Source: JBCDBY01 sp039182715
Lineage (GTDB): Bacteria > Planctomycetota > PLA2
Direction: 5' to 3'
Assembly (NCBI GenBank): GCA_039182715.1
Contig: JBCDBY010000091.1
Location: 1-14,708, forward strand
DNA: 14,708 nt
The notes beneath the pieces are model-generated. The model was given only the letters and a program-made list of their open reading frames with translations, did not search any database and was not told the origin of the DNA. Each line of letters opens with the position of its first letter. The stretch's first letter is position 1. Shown piece by piece: positions 1 to 7,531 of this stretch. The position numbers and the translations under genes are program-made.

Positions 1-64
1 AGCGAAACGGCCGCCCATCCGGGCGGCGAGGGTGGGAGCGAAGGGTCGTTCGGTCGGCCTCGGC
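1..64 (-). ncRNA. rnpB: Probable 5' end of RNase P RNA (partial)
   Basis: After the zinc-ribbon stop codon the minus strand carries GAGGCCGACCGAACGACC followed by a hairpin of seven perfect pairs, GCCGCCC-GGAT-GGGCGGC. This resembles the P1/P2 start and P3 hairpin of bacterial type A RNase P RNA, which typically begins with a pattern like GRCCGGxCGxYCGC. From memory, rnpB commonly lies directly after a C4 zinc-ribbon gene in several bacterial lineages, which supports the call. A weak promoter (TTGGGG at 94-99, 17 nt spacer, CACGAT at 71-76) would start transcription near 64. The diagnostic GAGGAAAGTCC core would lie outside the window, so the identification is tentative. Confidence 0.42.
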
Positions 65-114
65 TGGATCATCGTGCCGGGAAGTCTAGAGACCCCCAAC
101 CCCCAGAATTTCGT

Positions 115-870
115 CTACGGGACGTAAAGAATGCGGACACAGGACTTGCACTGGACGATCTGCGTCCGCGCCAGCACCCGAACGGCGTCGTTGGCGGTGA
201 TCGTCATGTAGCAGGCGGAGCAGTGCAGGTCGGAGCCGATCTTGTTGGCGGCCCGATCGATCGTGCCGTCCACGACCGCCAGAGCGTCGGGATGCTTGCG
301 GCGCACGCGCTCGTAAATGCGCATCGGCTCGAGCGGGACCTGCTCGGCGAACTCGTTGCGCTCCTCGGTGCGACGCGCGAGATCGGCGGTGACGTCCCCG
401 AGCGAGCCTTCGAGCTCCGCCTTGGCGGACTCGTAGGTGGCGCGTTTCTCCACCAGCGCGGCGTCGACCTCGGTCTGCTTCTCCTCCGCCTCCCCGGCGC
501 GCTGCATCGCCTTGAGCGCCCCATCGGAGAGCGAGTTGATGTCGGCCAGCACCGCCGCCATCTCGTCGCGCAGCACCTCGTACTCGCGGTTGGAGAGCTT
601 GGGCGCGTTCATCTGGCCCTTGATCTTCTCGCGGCGCTCCTCGCGCGTCTTGACCTCGAGCTCGGCACGATCGGCCTCCGCCCGCGCGCTGCGCGCCAGC
701 GTGGTCAACTCCTCCGACTGCTGCTCGAGCGCGGCGATGGTGTCCGTATGGACCTTCAGCTTCTTCGGCACCTGGTCCAGCTTGCGCTGCAGGCGGTCGC
801 GCACCCGGTCCAGCTCCTGCAGGTTGACCAGAAGGTCAAAGGCCTGCTCCATCGTCACTTTCTCGCTCAT
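115..870 (-). CDS. Coiled-coil protein with C-terminal C4 zinc ribbon (DUF164/CT398 family)
   Basis: A 251-residue protein. I place the start at the ATG at 868-870 (MSEKVTMEQAF), because GAGGAA lies just upstream and the longer open frame runs back into the rpoD terminator. Residues 1 to about 200 are heptad-rich and highly charged, as expected for a long antiparallel coiled coil. The C-terminus holds a C4 zinc ribbon with Cys217-x2-Cys220 and Cys241-x2-Cys244. This is the architecture of the zf-RING_7/COG1579 family. Known members (HP0958/FlgZ of Helicobacter, CT398 of Chlamydia) bind sigma-54 and other partners and may act as adaptors with nucleic acids; the role here is unknown. It follows rpoD but is separated from it by a strong terminator, and I see no convincing promoter of its own. 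It is probably followed by rnpB. Confidence 0.88.
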   Translation of the reverse strand: MSEKVTMEQAFDLLVNLQELDRVRDRLQRKLDQVPKKLKVHTDTIAALEQQSEELTTLARSARAEADRAELEVKTREERREKIKGQMNAPKLSNREYEVLRDEMAAVLADINSLSDGALKAMQRAGEAEEKQTEVDAALVEKRATYESAKAELEGSLGDVTADLARRTEERNEFAEQVPLEPMRIYERVRRKHPDALAVVDGTIDRAANKIGSDLHCSACYMTITANDAVRVLARTQIVQCKSCVRILYVP

Positions 871-891
871 CCCGAATTCCTCGATCCTGTC

Positions 892-939
892 AAAAAAGCG
901 CGACGGCCAAGGCGGGTTGCCCCGCGATGGCCGCCGCGC
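892..939 (-). terminator. Strong intrinsic terminator after rpoD
   Basis: On the minus strand a 12-bp arm (928-939) pairs with 898-909, with one G-T wobble. Above a symmetric TC/CT internal loop there is a further 5-bp GCGGG/CCCGC stem capped by a GCAA (GNRA) tetraloop. Six T residues (892-897) follow the stem directly. This is a textbook Rho-independent terminator. It closes the dnaG-rpoD unit 61 nt after the rpoD stop and lies only 22 nt upstream of the zinc-ribbon start codon. Confidence 0.88.
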
Positions 940-964
940 GTCGTGTCGTCGCTGCAGACCAGAT

Positions 965-991
965 CCGCGGTTCGCCAAGTCGGAACCGCGG
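965..991 (-). other. Perfect 9-bp hairpin just after the rpoD stop
   Basis: CCGCGGTTC (965-973) and GAACCGCGG (983-991) form a perfect 9-bp stem with a 9-nt loop, 9 nt past the rpoD stop codon. No T-run follows, so alone it is not a terminator. It could protect the 3' end of the rpoD mRNA together with the terminator at 892-939, or it could be a binding site. Its role is inferred. Confidence 0.5.
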
Positions 992-999
992 CGCGTCGA

Positions 1000-2688
1000 T
1001 CATCGGTCCCCGGCGCCCTCCAGGAAACCCTCGAGCTTGCGGGCTCGTACCGGGTGCTGCAGTTTGCGCACCGCCTTCGCTTCGATCTGGCGAACGCGCT
1101 CGCGCGTCACCTTGAAGATGCGCCCCACCTCCTCGAGGGTGTAGGTGTAGCCGTCGCCGATGCCGTAGCGGAGCTTGATGATCTCGCGCTCGCGGAAGGT
1201 CAGGGTTTGCAAGACGCCCTCGATCTTGTCCTTGAGCATCTCGTGCGATGCCGCCGTCACCGGCGACTCCGCCTGCTCGTCCTCGATGAAGTCGCCGAAG
1301 TAGGAGTCGTCCGACTCGCCGATCGGCCGGTCGAGCGAGATCGGGTGCTTGCTGATCTTCAGCACGCGCTTCGCCTCCTCGACGCTGATGTCGGTCGCGG
1401 CCGCGATCTCCTCGATCGTCGGTTCGCGCCCCTTCTTCTGGATGAGCCGCTTGGTCACATTGCGCAGCTTGCTCATCGTCTCGATCATGTGCACGGGGAT
1501 GCGGATGGTCCGGGCCTGGTCCGCGATGGAACGCGTGATCGCTTGCCGGATCCACCAGGTGGCATACGTCGAGAACTTGTAGCCGCGGCGGTACTCGTAC
1601 TTCTCCACCGCCTTCATCAGGCCGGTGTTGCCCTCCTGGATGAGGTCGAGGAAGGTGAGGCCGCGGTTGCGGTACTTCTTCGCGATCGAGACGACCAGGC
1701 GCAGGTTGCCCGAGCTGAGCTTGCGCTTGGCGTTCTCGTACTCCTCGAAGCGCGCCCGGATCTGCCGGATGCGCTCGCGATAGCGCTCGTGGGACTCGCA
1801 GACGCGGTACTGCAGCTCGGTGAACCGCTCCTCGTGCGCCCGGATGTCCTCACGCGAGCCGCGACGCGCCTTGAGTTCCCGGATGCGCGACGCGCGCTCG
1901 TCCATCTCCTCGAGCACGTCCTCCAGCTCGTCCTTGAGCGGACGGATCTTCTTGACCTGCAGCGCGAGCTCCTCGAGCAGCACGACGTTGCGCTTGCGGC
2001 GCCCGCGGATGTTCGCGTCGAGCTGCTTCTTGCGCGTCTGCGTCGTCCGCTTGCTCATCGACTCCTCGAACTCGTCGTGGATCCGGAGCAGCAGGAGCTT
2101 CGCGGTGGACAGGTTGACGGGCAGGCGCGAGGCGAGCTCGTCCTTGTCCGTCTTGCCCGAGGTGTTGATCTTGAGCGTGCGATCGAAGGCGAGTTCGCCC
2201 GCCTCGACCTCTTCGAGCACGCGCACGGCACGTTCCTGCGCCAGCGCGGACTCCAGGACCTTCACGCGGTAGCGACGGCGGGTCAGCTCGATCTTCTTGG
2301 CGAGCATGATTTCCTCGTCGCGACTGAGCAGCGGGATCTCGCCCATCTGCGTCAGGTACATCCGCACCGGGTCGTCGATCTTCTCGATGCTGCCGGCACC
2401 AAACGGCGCCAGCTCGTCGGGAGGCGGTCCGGCCTCCTCTTCGAGATCGTCGACGGAACGTCCTGCGTCCTTCTTCGAGACCTGCTCGTCGTCGTCGTCG
2501 GGGATTTCCGACTCGTCGATCAGCTGCACCCCGATTTCGTCGAGGAACATGATGAGCGAGTCGAGCTTTTCGTGCGAGACGAGGTCGTCGGGAAGAACCC
2601 GGTTGATTTCCTCATACGTGAGGTAGCCGTTCTTACGGCCTTCCTCGATGAGGAGGCGGACATCGGGGTCGAAGTGTTCGAGATTCAT
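1000..2688 (-). CDS. rpoD: RNA polymerase primary sigma factor (sigma-70/RpoD)
   Basis: A 562-residue group 1 sigma factor. It recruits core RNA polymerase to housekeeping promoters. Residues 1-85 are a region 1.1-like acidic domain and region 1.2 lies at about 105-135 (DPVRMYLTQMGEIPLLSRDE). A long charged, helical non-conserved region covers about 140-325. Region 2 covers about 326-390, with NLRLVVSIAKKYRNRGL and the -10-reading TYATWWIRQAITRSI (374-388). Region 3 is about 395-475, and region 4.2 has the helix-turn-helix TLEEVGRIFKVTRERVRQIE (517-536). The start is the ATG at 2686-2688, preceded by GAAGGA, which overlaps the end of dnaG: the dnaG stop is only 8 nt away. The two genes are co-transcribed, as in the macromolecular synthesis operon of many bacteria, and end at the terminator 892-939. 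Confidence 0.97.
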   Translation of the reverse strand: MNLEHFDPDVRLLIEEGRKNGYLTYEEINRVLPDDLVSHEKLDSLIMFLDEIGVQLIDESEIPDDDDEQVSKKDAGRSVDDLEEEAGPPPDELAPFGAGSIEKIDDPVRMYLTQMGEIPLLSRDEEIMLAKKIELTRRRYRVKVLESALAQERAVRVLEEVEAGELAFDRTLKINTSGKTDKDELASRLPVNLSTAKLLLLRIHDEFEESMSKRTTQTRKKQLDANIRGRRKRNVVLLEELALQVKKIRPLKDELEDVLEEMDERASRIRELKARRGSREDIRAHEERFTELQYRVCESHERYRERIRQIRARFEEYENAKRKLSSGNLRLVVSIAKKYRNRGLTFLDLIQEGNTGLMKAVEKYEYRRGYKFSTYATWWIRQAITRSIADQARTIRIPVHMIETMSKLRNVTKRLIQKKGREPTIEEIAAATDISVEEAKRVLKISKHPISLDRPIGESDDSYFGDFIEDEQAESPVTAASHEMLKDKIEGVLQTLTFREREIIKLRYGIGDGYTYTLEEVGRIFKVTRERVRQIEAKAVRKLQHPVRARKLEGFLEGAGDR

Positions 2689-2696
2689 TCGTTCCT

Positions 2697-4490
2697 TCAA
2701 CGGGTCGGGTTCGGACCAGCTCCACGCGCACGGCGCACCGCGTCGAGACTCTGCGCCTGCATCGCCTTTTGCAGCTCCTCCTTCTTGAGGATCTGCTCCA
2801 GGTCCTGCAGCGCCCGCATCCCGGCGTCCTCGACCAATTCGAGGGCGCGCAGGAGGCGAATGGCCTCGTCGTCGGTGGCGACCATGCCCATAAGGCCGTC
2901 CACGGTGATGGATTGTCCACCCCTCCGCAACGTATCGGCCGCATGCGCGACCACTTGCGCCGCCGGATCGGCGAAGCGCGACGGAGGATAGGAGGCGGCG
3001 ATGCGGTCCCACGCTTCCGCATCGACCACCGCCGCGGCCAGAAAGCGGCGTTCGGCCCGCACCACGGCGAGCGGAAGGGCCGGCGGAAGCGGCTCGGCGG
3101 GCGGGAGGGGCTCCGCGGCCTCGTCGAAGTAGCCCGGGGGCGGCTCCGGGGCCGCGGGCACCGGGTCGCGTGAGGGCGGCTTCTTGCGGGCTTTTTTCTC
3201 CAGGACGTTGCGCAGGGTCGACTCCGGGGTTCCGAGTCGCTCGGCGAGCAACTTGAGGGCAAGATCGCGGCGCAGGTCGTCGCGGATCCCGGCGATGACC
3301 TCGAGCATCTCCTGCGCCGCCTTGTGCCCGCCCTCGACGGTGTCGAGGTCGTGGCGGGTGGCGAGCTGGCGAACCCGGTAGTCGAGCAGCGATTCCGCCC
3401 GCTCCAGGATCGACTCCAGCGCACCGGGCCCCTCGCGGGTCAGCAGGTCGGCGGGGTCCTGGCCGGCCGGCAGCAGCGCCACGCTGGCATCGACCTCCGC
3501 CTTCAACAGCACGTCGGCGGCGCGCTCCGCCGCGCGGATACCCGCTTCGTCGCCGTCATACAACAGCACCACCGGCACCGAGAAGCGGCGCAGGTTCCCG
3601 GCGTTCTCGGGGGTGAGCGCCGTGCCCAGTCCGGCGACGGTTTCGGGGAACCCCGCCTGCCGGCAATGCATGACGTCGGTGTAGCCCTCGCAGACGAGAA
3701 TGCGGCCGGCGCGGTGCGCGGCGCTGCGCGCGAGGTCCTGCCCGTACAGCTCGCGGCTCTTGTTGAACAGCACGCTGTCCGGCGAGTTGACGTACTTGGG
3801 CCCGTCCTGGTCGAGGATGCGCCCGCCGAAGCCGATGACGCGCCCGCGCCGGTCGCGGATCGGAAACATGATGCGGCCGCGGAAGAAGTCGTAGCGCTTG
3901 CCGCGCTCGTTCACGCGGCAGAGCCCGGCCGCCTCGAGGATCTCGACCGCCATGCCCTTGCTCTTGGCGTAACCGAGCAGCGAACGCGGCCCGTCGAATT
4001 CCGCGCGGGCGAATCCGACGCCGTAGGTCTGCAGCGTCTCCTCGGTGAATCCGCGGTCGGCCAGATAGCGCCGCGCCGGCTCGCCCGCCGGGTGATCGGT
4101 GAGCAGCTTGCGGAAGTAGGACGCGGCGAACGCGAGCGCCTCGAGCATCGCCCCGCGCTGGCGGTCGCGCTCCTCGCTTTCCGGCGTGCGCTCGGCGCGC
4201 GGGAGCGGGATCCCGGTCTCGCGGGAGAGCTCCTCGAGCGACTCCCGGAAGGAGAGACCCATCCGGTTCATGAGGAAGTCGACCGCGTTGCCGCCCTCGC
4301 CGCAGCCGAAGCACTTGTAGCGTCCGCTCTCGGGGAAGACATGGAAGGAGGGCGTCTTCTCCTCGTGGAACGGACAGAGGCCCTTGTAGCTCTGGCCGGA
4401 ACGCTTGAGCCCAACCTCGCGGCTGACGATCTCGACGATGTCCGCCGCCTCGCGCAGATCCTGAATGACCTCTTCGGGGATCCGGTCCAA
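2697..4490 (-). CDS. dnaG: DNA primase
   Basis: A 597-residue primase that makes RNA primers for the lagging strand and works with the replicative helicase. The N-terminal CHC2 zinc-binding domain has Cys39, His42, Cys60 and Cys63 in CPFHEEKTPSF and YKCFGCGEGG. The catalytic core follows at about 115-260. The TOPRIM domain carries EGYTD (268-272) with the catalytic glutamate and DGDEAG (312-317) with the metal-binding aspartates. The C-terminal part (about 430-597) is divergent and proline-rich at its start, as expected for the linker and helicase-interaction domain. The start is a TTG at 4488-4490, chosen because MDRIPEEVIQDL matches the family N-terminus. GGGAGG lies 11 nt upstream, somewhat far. 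It is followed at 8 nt by rpoD. Confidence 0.97.
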   Translation of the reverse strand: MDRIPEEVIQDLREAADIVEIVSREVGLKRSGQSYKGLCPFHEEKTPSFHVFPESGRYKCFGCGEGGNAVDFLMNRMGLSFRESLEELSRETGIPLPRAERTPESEERDRQRGAMLEALAFAASYFRKLLTDHPAGEPARRYLADRGFTEETLQTYGVGFARAEFDGPRSLLGYAKSKGMAVEILEAAGLCRVNERGKRYDFFRGRIMFPIRDRRGRVIGFGGRILDQDGPKYVNSPDSVLFNKSRELYGQDLARSAAHRAGRILVCEGYTDVMHCRQAGFPETVAGLGTALTPENAGNLRRFSVPVVLLYDGDEAGIRAAERAADVLLKAEVDASVALLPAGQDPADLLTREGPGALESILERAESLLDYRVRQLATRHDLDTVEGGHKAAQEMLEVIAGIRDDLRRDLALKLLAERLGTPESTLRNVLEKKARKKPPSRDPVPAAPEPPPGYFDEAAEPLPPAEPLPPALPLAVVRAERRFLAAAVVDAEAWDRIAASYPPSRFADPAAQVVAHAADTLRRGGQSITVDGLMGMVATDDEAIRLLRALELVEDAGMRALQDLEQILKKEELQKAMQAQSLDAVRRARGAGPNPTR

Positions 4491-4522
4491 GACTTCGACT
4501 GCCTCCCTATTCAGAGCCTTGC

Positions 4523-4551
4523 AATATGTCGCACGACCGACGGACGGTCAA
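4523..4551 (-). promoter_or_regulatory. Sigma-70-type promoter for dnaG-rpoD
   Basis: The minus strand has TTGACC (4546-4551; five of six with the -35 consensus), a 17-nt spacer and CATATT (4523-4528; four of six with the -10 consensus). Transcription would start near 4516, giving a leader of about 27 nt that includes the GGGAGG site (4502-4507). The -35 box overlaps the TGA stop of rsmA (4548-4550). It stands out in a GC-rich background and fits the 57-bp gap between rsmA and dnaG, so dnaG-rpoD can be expressed apart from the upstream operon. Confidence 0.6.
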
Positions 4552-5369
4552 GCCCCCAGGAGCGTCGGCCAGACCGCCGGGGGCACCTGCTCCGGCCGGA
4601 CGTCCGCCGCGAGGCCGGCCTGTTCCAAACGCGCCGCATCCACCGACTTTCGCAGCATTTTCCGGCGGTGCAGGAAACAACGCTGCAGCAGGGCCGGAAG
4701 TTCCGCCCAATCGGCGGCGCGGGCGCGATCGTGGGTCTCGATCCGCAGAACCGCCGAATCGACCTTGGGCTGCGGCCAGAAGACCTGCGGAGGCACGTCG
4801 CGCACGATCCTCGCCTCACCGAGCAGCGCCACCGCGATCGCCATCGGGCCGTAGTCGGCCGTGCCGACCGGGGCGGTAAAGCGCTCCGCAGCCTCCTTCT
4901 GGACGAGCACCGTCATCGACGCGCAGGGCAGTCCCGACCAGAGCAGGCTCGCCAAAAAGGGCGTCGCGATGTTGTAGGGCAGGTTCGAAACGACGATCGG
5001 CGTGCCCGGCGCCTTTTGCCACGCGTCGACCACCGCCGGCTCGAGCGTGCGCTTGTTGCGCAGCACGTCCGCCTCCAGGAACCGGACGGTGTCGGGCCAG
5101 GCGCGCAGTCCGCGCGCCATCGACTGGAGGCGGGTGTCCACGTCGCAACTCACCACCGCGCCCGCACGATCCGCCAGCGCATCGGTCAGGATGCCGGTGC
5201 CCGTGCCGACCTCCAGCACGGCATGTTCCGGCCCCACCCCCGCGTCGCGCGCGATCGCGTCGATCAGGTTGCCGTCGCAGAGGAAGTTCTGCCCCCGCAT
5301 GCGTCGCGGCGCGAGGCCGTGGGCGGCCAACACCGCCTGCACGGCATTGCGCGTGCGCGGAACCGTCAC
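4548..5369 (-). CDS. rsmA: 16S rRNA (adenine1518/1519-N6)-dimethyltransferase
   Basis: A 273-residue KsgA/RsmA-family enzyme. It transfers methyl groups from S-adenosylmethionine to two adjacent adenines in the 3' hairpin of 16S rRNA, late in 30S assembly. Visible motifs are GQNFL (26-30), SAM-binding motif I VLEVGTGTG (51-59), the acidic residue of motif III in EADV (Asp101), and catalytic motif IV NLPYN (129-133). PQPKVDSAV near the C-terminus is typical of the family. The start is a GTG at 5367-5369 whose bases overlap the TGA of the metalloprotease gene (GTGA), so translation is probably coupled; no clear Shine-Dalgarno is seen. The start matches the common family N-terminus (M/V-TVPRTR). 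The GTGTG form of motif I, rather than GPGLG, hints at a planctomycete-like origin. Confidence 0.95.
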   Translation of the reverse strand: MTVPRTRNAVQAVLAAHGLAPRRMRGQNFLCDGNLIDAIARDAGVGPEHAVLEVGTGTGILTDALADRAGAVVSCDVDTRLQSMARGLRAWPDTVRFLEADVLRNKRTLEPAVVDAWQKAPGTPIVVSNLPYNIATPFLASLLWSGLPCASMTVLVQKEAAERFTAPVGTADYGPMAIAVALLGEARIVRDVPPQVFWPQPKVDSAVLRIETHDRARAADWAELPALLQRCFLHRRKMLRKSVDAARLEQAGLAADVRPEQVPPAVWPTLLGA

Positions 5370-7531
5370 GGCCGGCGCGACACCGTCAACGTGCCGGAGC
5401 TCAGCGTCGCCGCCGGAACGGCGAGCGGCGTGCCCGGATCGCCGGCCGAGGTGAACGAGCGCACGTCGCCCGGCACGACCTCGGCCGCGAATGTCGAGGA
5501 GGGCAGCGTCGGGTCGAAGGGCGTCGATGACGACTCTCCTCCACCGTCTCCGCCGCCACCGCCCCCACAGGCGAGCGGGAGGATCAGCACGAGCAGCGCG
5601 GCGCCGTGCCGCCAACGTCGACGCGCGAGCGGCAGCAGAAGAAGCGCCGCCCACGGCCAGATCGCCATAGGCACGACGGGCGCCGGAATGTCGACGTCGT
5701 AGGCGACGAGGATGTCCATCGCGTCGCCCGGGTCGATCTCGATGTCGAGGCCCGTGAACGTCGCGCGGCCGTTGTCGGCGTCGAAGTCGACCTCGCCGAG
5801 TTCCCGGTCGCCTCCGTCCACGCGACCGTTGCCGTTGCGATCGTCGATCAGGCGCACGCGCGCGACGTGCGTCTGCTCGTTTCCGCTGCCGCTGCCGTGC
5901 ACGACCAGCTCGTCGAGCCAGAACTCCTCGTGCGATCCCGCCGTCGCGCGCAGCTGCAGCAAGACGACATCGCAGCTCTTGCTGCCGAACTGCTGCGGGC
6001 CGGGGTTGCTCGCCCCCAGCGTGATCGTCGGCGCCGTGGGCGCGCTGGCCGTCGGCAGCGCCCCGCCCGAGCCGCCCAGCGTCACGCTGTAGTTGCCGTC
6101 GCCCGAGGTCGAGCTGGTCGGCGCACGGGCGCTGACGGTGAACGTGTAGATGCCGGTCCGGTCGAGCTGCGTGTTCAAGGTCGTGTTGGACCCGAAGAGC
6201 GGCTCCTCGACCGCCTCCTGGAAGAAGTTGGCCGGCCGGAAGAGGCGGACCTGCGGCGTGAAGCCGGTCGCCGCGACGCCGATCGAGACGTTGTCGCCCT
6301 CGTTGCCCTGGAAGACGTAGAAGTCGGTGAAGTGGACCGAGCCGTCCGGCTCCGGCACACGCGCGTCGGTGCTCTCCCCGAGCTCTCCCAGCAGCGTGTT
6401 GCCGTTCTGGATCGGACGCGCGTTCAGCACGAAGTCGACGCTGCCGGTGTCGCGGCCCGCCCGCACCTGCACGACCGTCGACGCGCTCGGCGAATCGGGG
6501 CTGTGCGCGTCGCCCGGCTGCCAGAATTCGTCCTGCGCGAGCAGGAAGGGATCGCCGCCGAGCGAGTCGTCGTCCGAGGCGAGCGCGGCGGCACTGACGC
6601 TGCCGCGGCCGTTCACCGTCTCGATCAGCACGCGATAGCCCCCGGGCGGGAGATCGGGAATCGTGAAGTTGCCGTCGCCACGTCCGTCGAAATCGCTCAG
6701 GATGCCGACGTGCGAGCCGCCCCCGACATCGGCGACCGCGCGCACCGCGATCTGGTTCACGTCGGCGCCCGACAGACCGCGCACGCGGCCGGAGATCGAG
6801 CCCGCCGCGATCGACGATGTGGCATAGCGAAAGCGGATCGCCGCCTCGTCGTCGCGTTCGATCGTGGCGCCCTCCTGCGGACGGACCGGCAGGCGGAAGG
6901 GAAACATCGTCGGGATCTGCTGCGGCGTCAGCGGCGCGAGCCCGAAGGTGGTCGTGTTGGTCATGCCGACCGGCGAGTGGCCCAATCCGAGCGCGTGGCC
7001 GAGCTCGTGCAGCAGAGTGCCGCGGAAGAGCTGCTCGGAGGTGGCGCCCGAGCCGATCGGCGGCGAGAGCGCGCCCGGCGACGTGTTGACCACGATGAGG
7101 AAGTCGAGCAGGTTGCCGTTGCCGGAGTCGACGACCTTGAGCGTGATGCCGAGCACGCCGGTCGAAAGGCCGTAGGCCGCGAGAATCGAACCGTTGTCGT
7201 CGAAGGCGATCTCGTGCGTGCGGTTGGTGAAGACGCCGAACGCCTGGCGCGCGTTGCCGCCGTTGAAGGAGCCGCCGTTGGATGCGACGCCGAAGAGATC
7301 GGGTGTGCCGGGCGTGTTGTTCCACGCGTTCATGAGCTGCTGGCTGACCCCGATCGGATCGGGCACGCCGCTCACCGCATCGGAGTCGACGCGAATATTC
7401 AGCGGGCGGCGGTCGCCGGGTACGCGGTCGTAGATGAACGTGTTGTTGCCGCGGTTGTTGGAGACCAGGAACGCGCCGGACGACGTGATCAGCGTCAGCA
7501 GAACGGCGGCGCGCAGCAGGAACGACTTCAC
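5366..7531 (-). CDS. Secreted matrixin-type zinc metalloprotease with CarboxypepD-reg and PPC-like domains and an odd C-terminus
   Basis: A 721-residue exported protein. The start is a GTG (7529-7531) overlapping the stop of the preceding gene (GTGA). Residues 1 to about 22 are a signal peptide. A metzincin/matrixin catalytic domain (about 40-237) has the zinc motif HELGHALGLGH (His175, Glu176, His179, His185) and a probable Met-turn in PTMFPF (Met209). Next come a carboxypeptidase-regulatory-like beta domain (about 245-305), a bacterial pre-peptidase C-terminal (PPC)-like domain (about 377-485), and a last domain with a calcium-loop-like DDRNGNGRVDGGD (563-575). At 622-641 a hydrophobic helix ends in RRRWR, like a C-terminal sorting tail. 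The frame then continues into a second hydrophobic segment and LPLAC (651-655) followed by six glycines, like a lipoprotein signal. It probably cleaves proteins outside the cell; the substrate is unknown. Confidence 0.85.
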   Translation of the reverse strand: MKSFLLRAAVLLTLITSSGAFLVSNNRGNNTFIYDRVPGDRRPLNIRVDSDAVSGVPDPIGVSQQLMNAWNNTPGTPDLFGVASNGGSFNGGNARQAFGVFTNRTHEIAFDDNGSILAAYGLSTGVLGITLKVVDSGNGNLLDFLIVVNTSPGALSPPIGSGATSEQLFRGTLLHELGHALGLGHSPVGMTNTTTFGLAPLTPQQIPTMFPFRLPVRPQEGATIERDDEAAIRFRYATSSIAAGSISGRVRGLSGADVNQIAVRAVADVGGGSHVGILSDFDGRGDGNFTIPDLPPGGYRVLIETVNGRGSVSAAALASDDDSLGGDPFLLAQDEFWQPGDAHSPDSPSASTVVQVRAGRDTGSVDFVLNARPIQNGNTLLGELGESTDARVPEPDGSVHFTDFYVFQGNEGDNVSIGVAATGFTPQVRLFRPANFFQEAVEEPLFGSNTTLNTQLDRTGIYTFTVSARAPTSSTSGDGNYSVTLGGSGGALPTASAPTAPTITLGASNPGPQQFGSKSCDVVLLQLRATAGSHEEFWLDELVVHGSGSGNEQTHVARVRLIDDRNGNGRVDGGDRELGEVDFDADNGRATFTGLDIEIDPGDAMDILVAYDVDIPAPVVPMAIWPWAALLLLPLARRRWRHGAALLVLILPLACGGGGGGDGGGESSSTPFDPTLPSSTFAAEVVPGDVRSFTSAGDPGTPLAVPAATLSSGTLTVSRRP

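Noticed and set aside
888..893. Perfect TTGACA (-35 box) on the minus strand just upstream of the zinc-ribbon gene
   Set aside because: At 17 nt spacing the -10 position falls on ATGAGC, the start codon itself, and the match overlaps the T-run of the terminator. It is most likely chance.
871..978. 36-residue N-terminal extension of the zinc-ribbon protein
   Set aside because: It runs through the terminator hairpin and T-run. The internal ATG at 868-870 has a good GAGGAA site.
223..2991. Very long plus-strand open frame (922 codons) opposite the zinc-ribbon gene and rpoD
   Set aside because: It is antisense to clearly conserved genes. Its Leu/Arg/Asp/Val-rich composition is the usual shadow of GC-rich codon bias. 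The other long plus-strand frames (3324-5702, 5606-7636, 8044-9816, 9871-11568, 13011-14591) are the same kind.
5366..5668. Separate lipoprotein gene starting at the internal ATG at 5666-5668
   Set aside because: No Shine-Dalgarno lies before this ATG and the frame is continuous with the protease, so I keep one CDS and report the fusion-like structure as a finding.
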